From an uncultured Rickettsiales bacterium (GTDB lineage Bacteria; Pseudomonadota; Alphaproteobacteria; Micavibrionales; GCA-2720935): a stretch of DNA of 64,000 nucleotides. The notes under the pieces were generated by a model that was not told where the DNA came from, did no database searches, and was given only the letters and a program-made list of their open reading frames with translations. The stretch's first letter is position 1. Each line of letters opens with the position of its first letter. The DNA is taken from NCBI GenBank assembly GCA_950054255.1, contig CATLOR010000002.1, forward strand, positions 79,106 through 143,105. The letters are read 5' to 3'. This document shows positions 63,985 to 64,000 of this stretch, one piece after another. Both the position numbers and the translations under genes were made by a program.

Positions 63985-64000
63985 AAAAATTCTAAAATAA

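Overview
The window reads as an AT-rich alphaproteobacterial chromosome carrying almost only core genes. Several markers point to this class: a CcrM-type GANTC methylase beside rnhB, the split ATP synthase F0 operon with a b' subunit, petABC directly after divergent trmL, a COQ9-family protein, a RecX-like gene and an hldD/lgt/midA-type block. hldD, a GT9 glycosyltransferase, lgt and several lipoproteins show a Gram-negative envelope. The bc1 complex, F0 genes, ubiK and COQ9 indicate aerobic, ubiquinone-based respiration. The order cannot be decided from sequence alone. I see no tRNA, rRNA, insertion sequence, prophage or CRISPR array. No gap between genes exceeds 300 bases; the largest is about 190.

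Layout. 1-5765: tail of an MsbA-like ABC exporter, then a minus-strand run of isochorismatase-like hydrolase, two tandem inositol monophosphatases, efp, a ThiE-like protein, class I aldolase and recX. 5867-7395: hslO and a lipoprotein. 7399-14032: trkH, rppH, a YibQ-like deacetylase, ctpA, an EnvC-like activator, rlmH and rsfS. 14226-16866: the F0 operon. 16871-25727: a block of smc, a DsbA-like gene, a dciA-like gene, mutY, a secreted unknown, ccrM and rnhB. 25727-31605: a secreted unknown, pepN, a HAD phosphatase, obg, rpmA and rplU. 31718-38355: a MoxR/DUF58/DUF4159/large membrane protein operon. 38503-45394: cca, a thioredoxin-fold-like unknown, hemF, trmL, petABC and an aldo/keto reductase. 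45401-52144: an unknown, ychF, pth, rplY, prs, a MidA-like methyltransferase, lgt and hldD. 52322-58465: ubiK, a YbjN protein, proC, a bacterial voltage-gated sodium channel, a two-component pair, a COQ9-like gene and a PfkB kinase. 58458-63881: a YejA-like binding protein, a lipoprotein, a GT9 glycosyltransferase, ygfZ and a NADAR-like protein with a long basic tail.

Genes are tightly packed, with many 1-8 nt overlaps (ATGA, TAATG) implying translational coupling. Several convergent pairs overlap at their 3' ends. Some starts were moved from the longest reading frame to an internal start with a Shine-Dalgarno (SD) sequence. rsfS and the YbjN gene appear to use TTG; atpB and the binding protein use GTG.

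The most interesting non-coding signals are two clusters of GANTC, the CcrM target. One lies upstream of ccrM itself, where a GANTC pair fills the spacer of a good promoter and two perfect DnaA boxes sit just upstream of its -35. The other, five sites in 57 bp, lies between hldD and ubiK and overlaps both promoter elements of a predicted ubiK promoter. Together they suggest direct coupling of replication initiation and DNA methylation state to transcription. The most interesting protein is the terminal NADAR-like one, which lacks expected catalytic residues and carries a eukaryote-style SH3-ligand motif.
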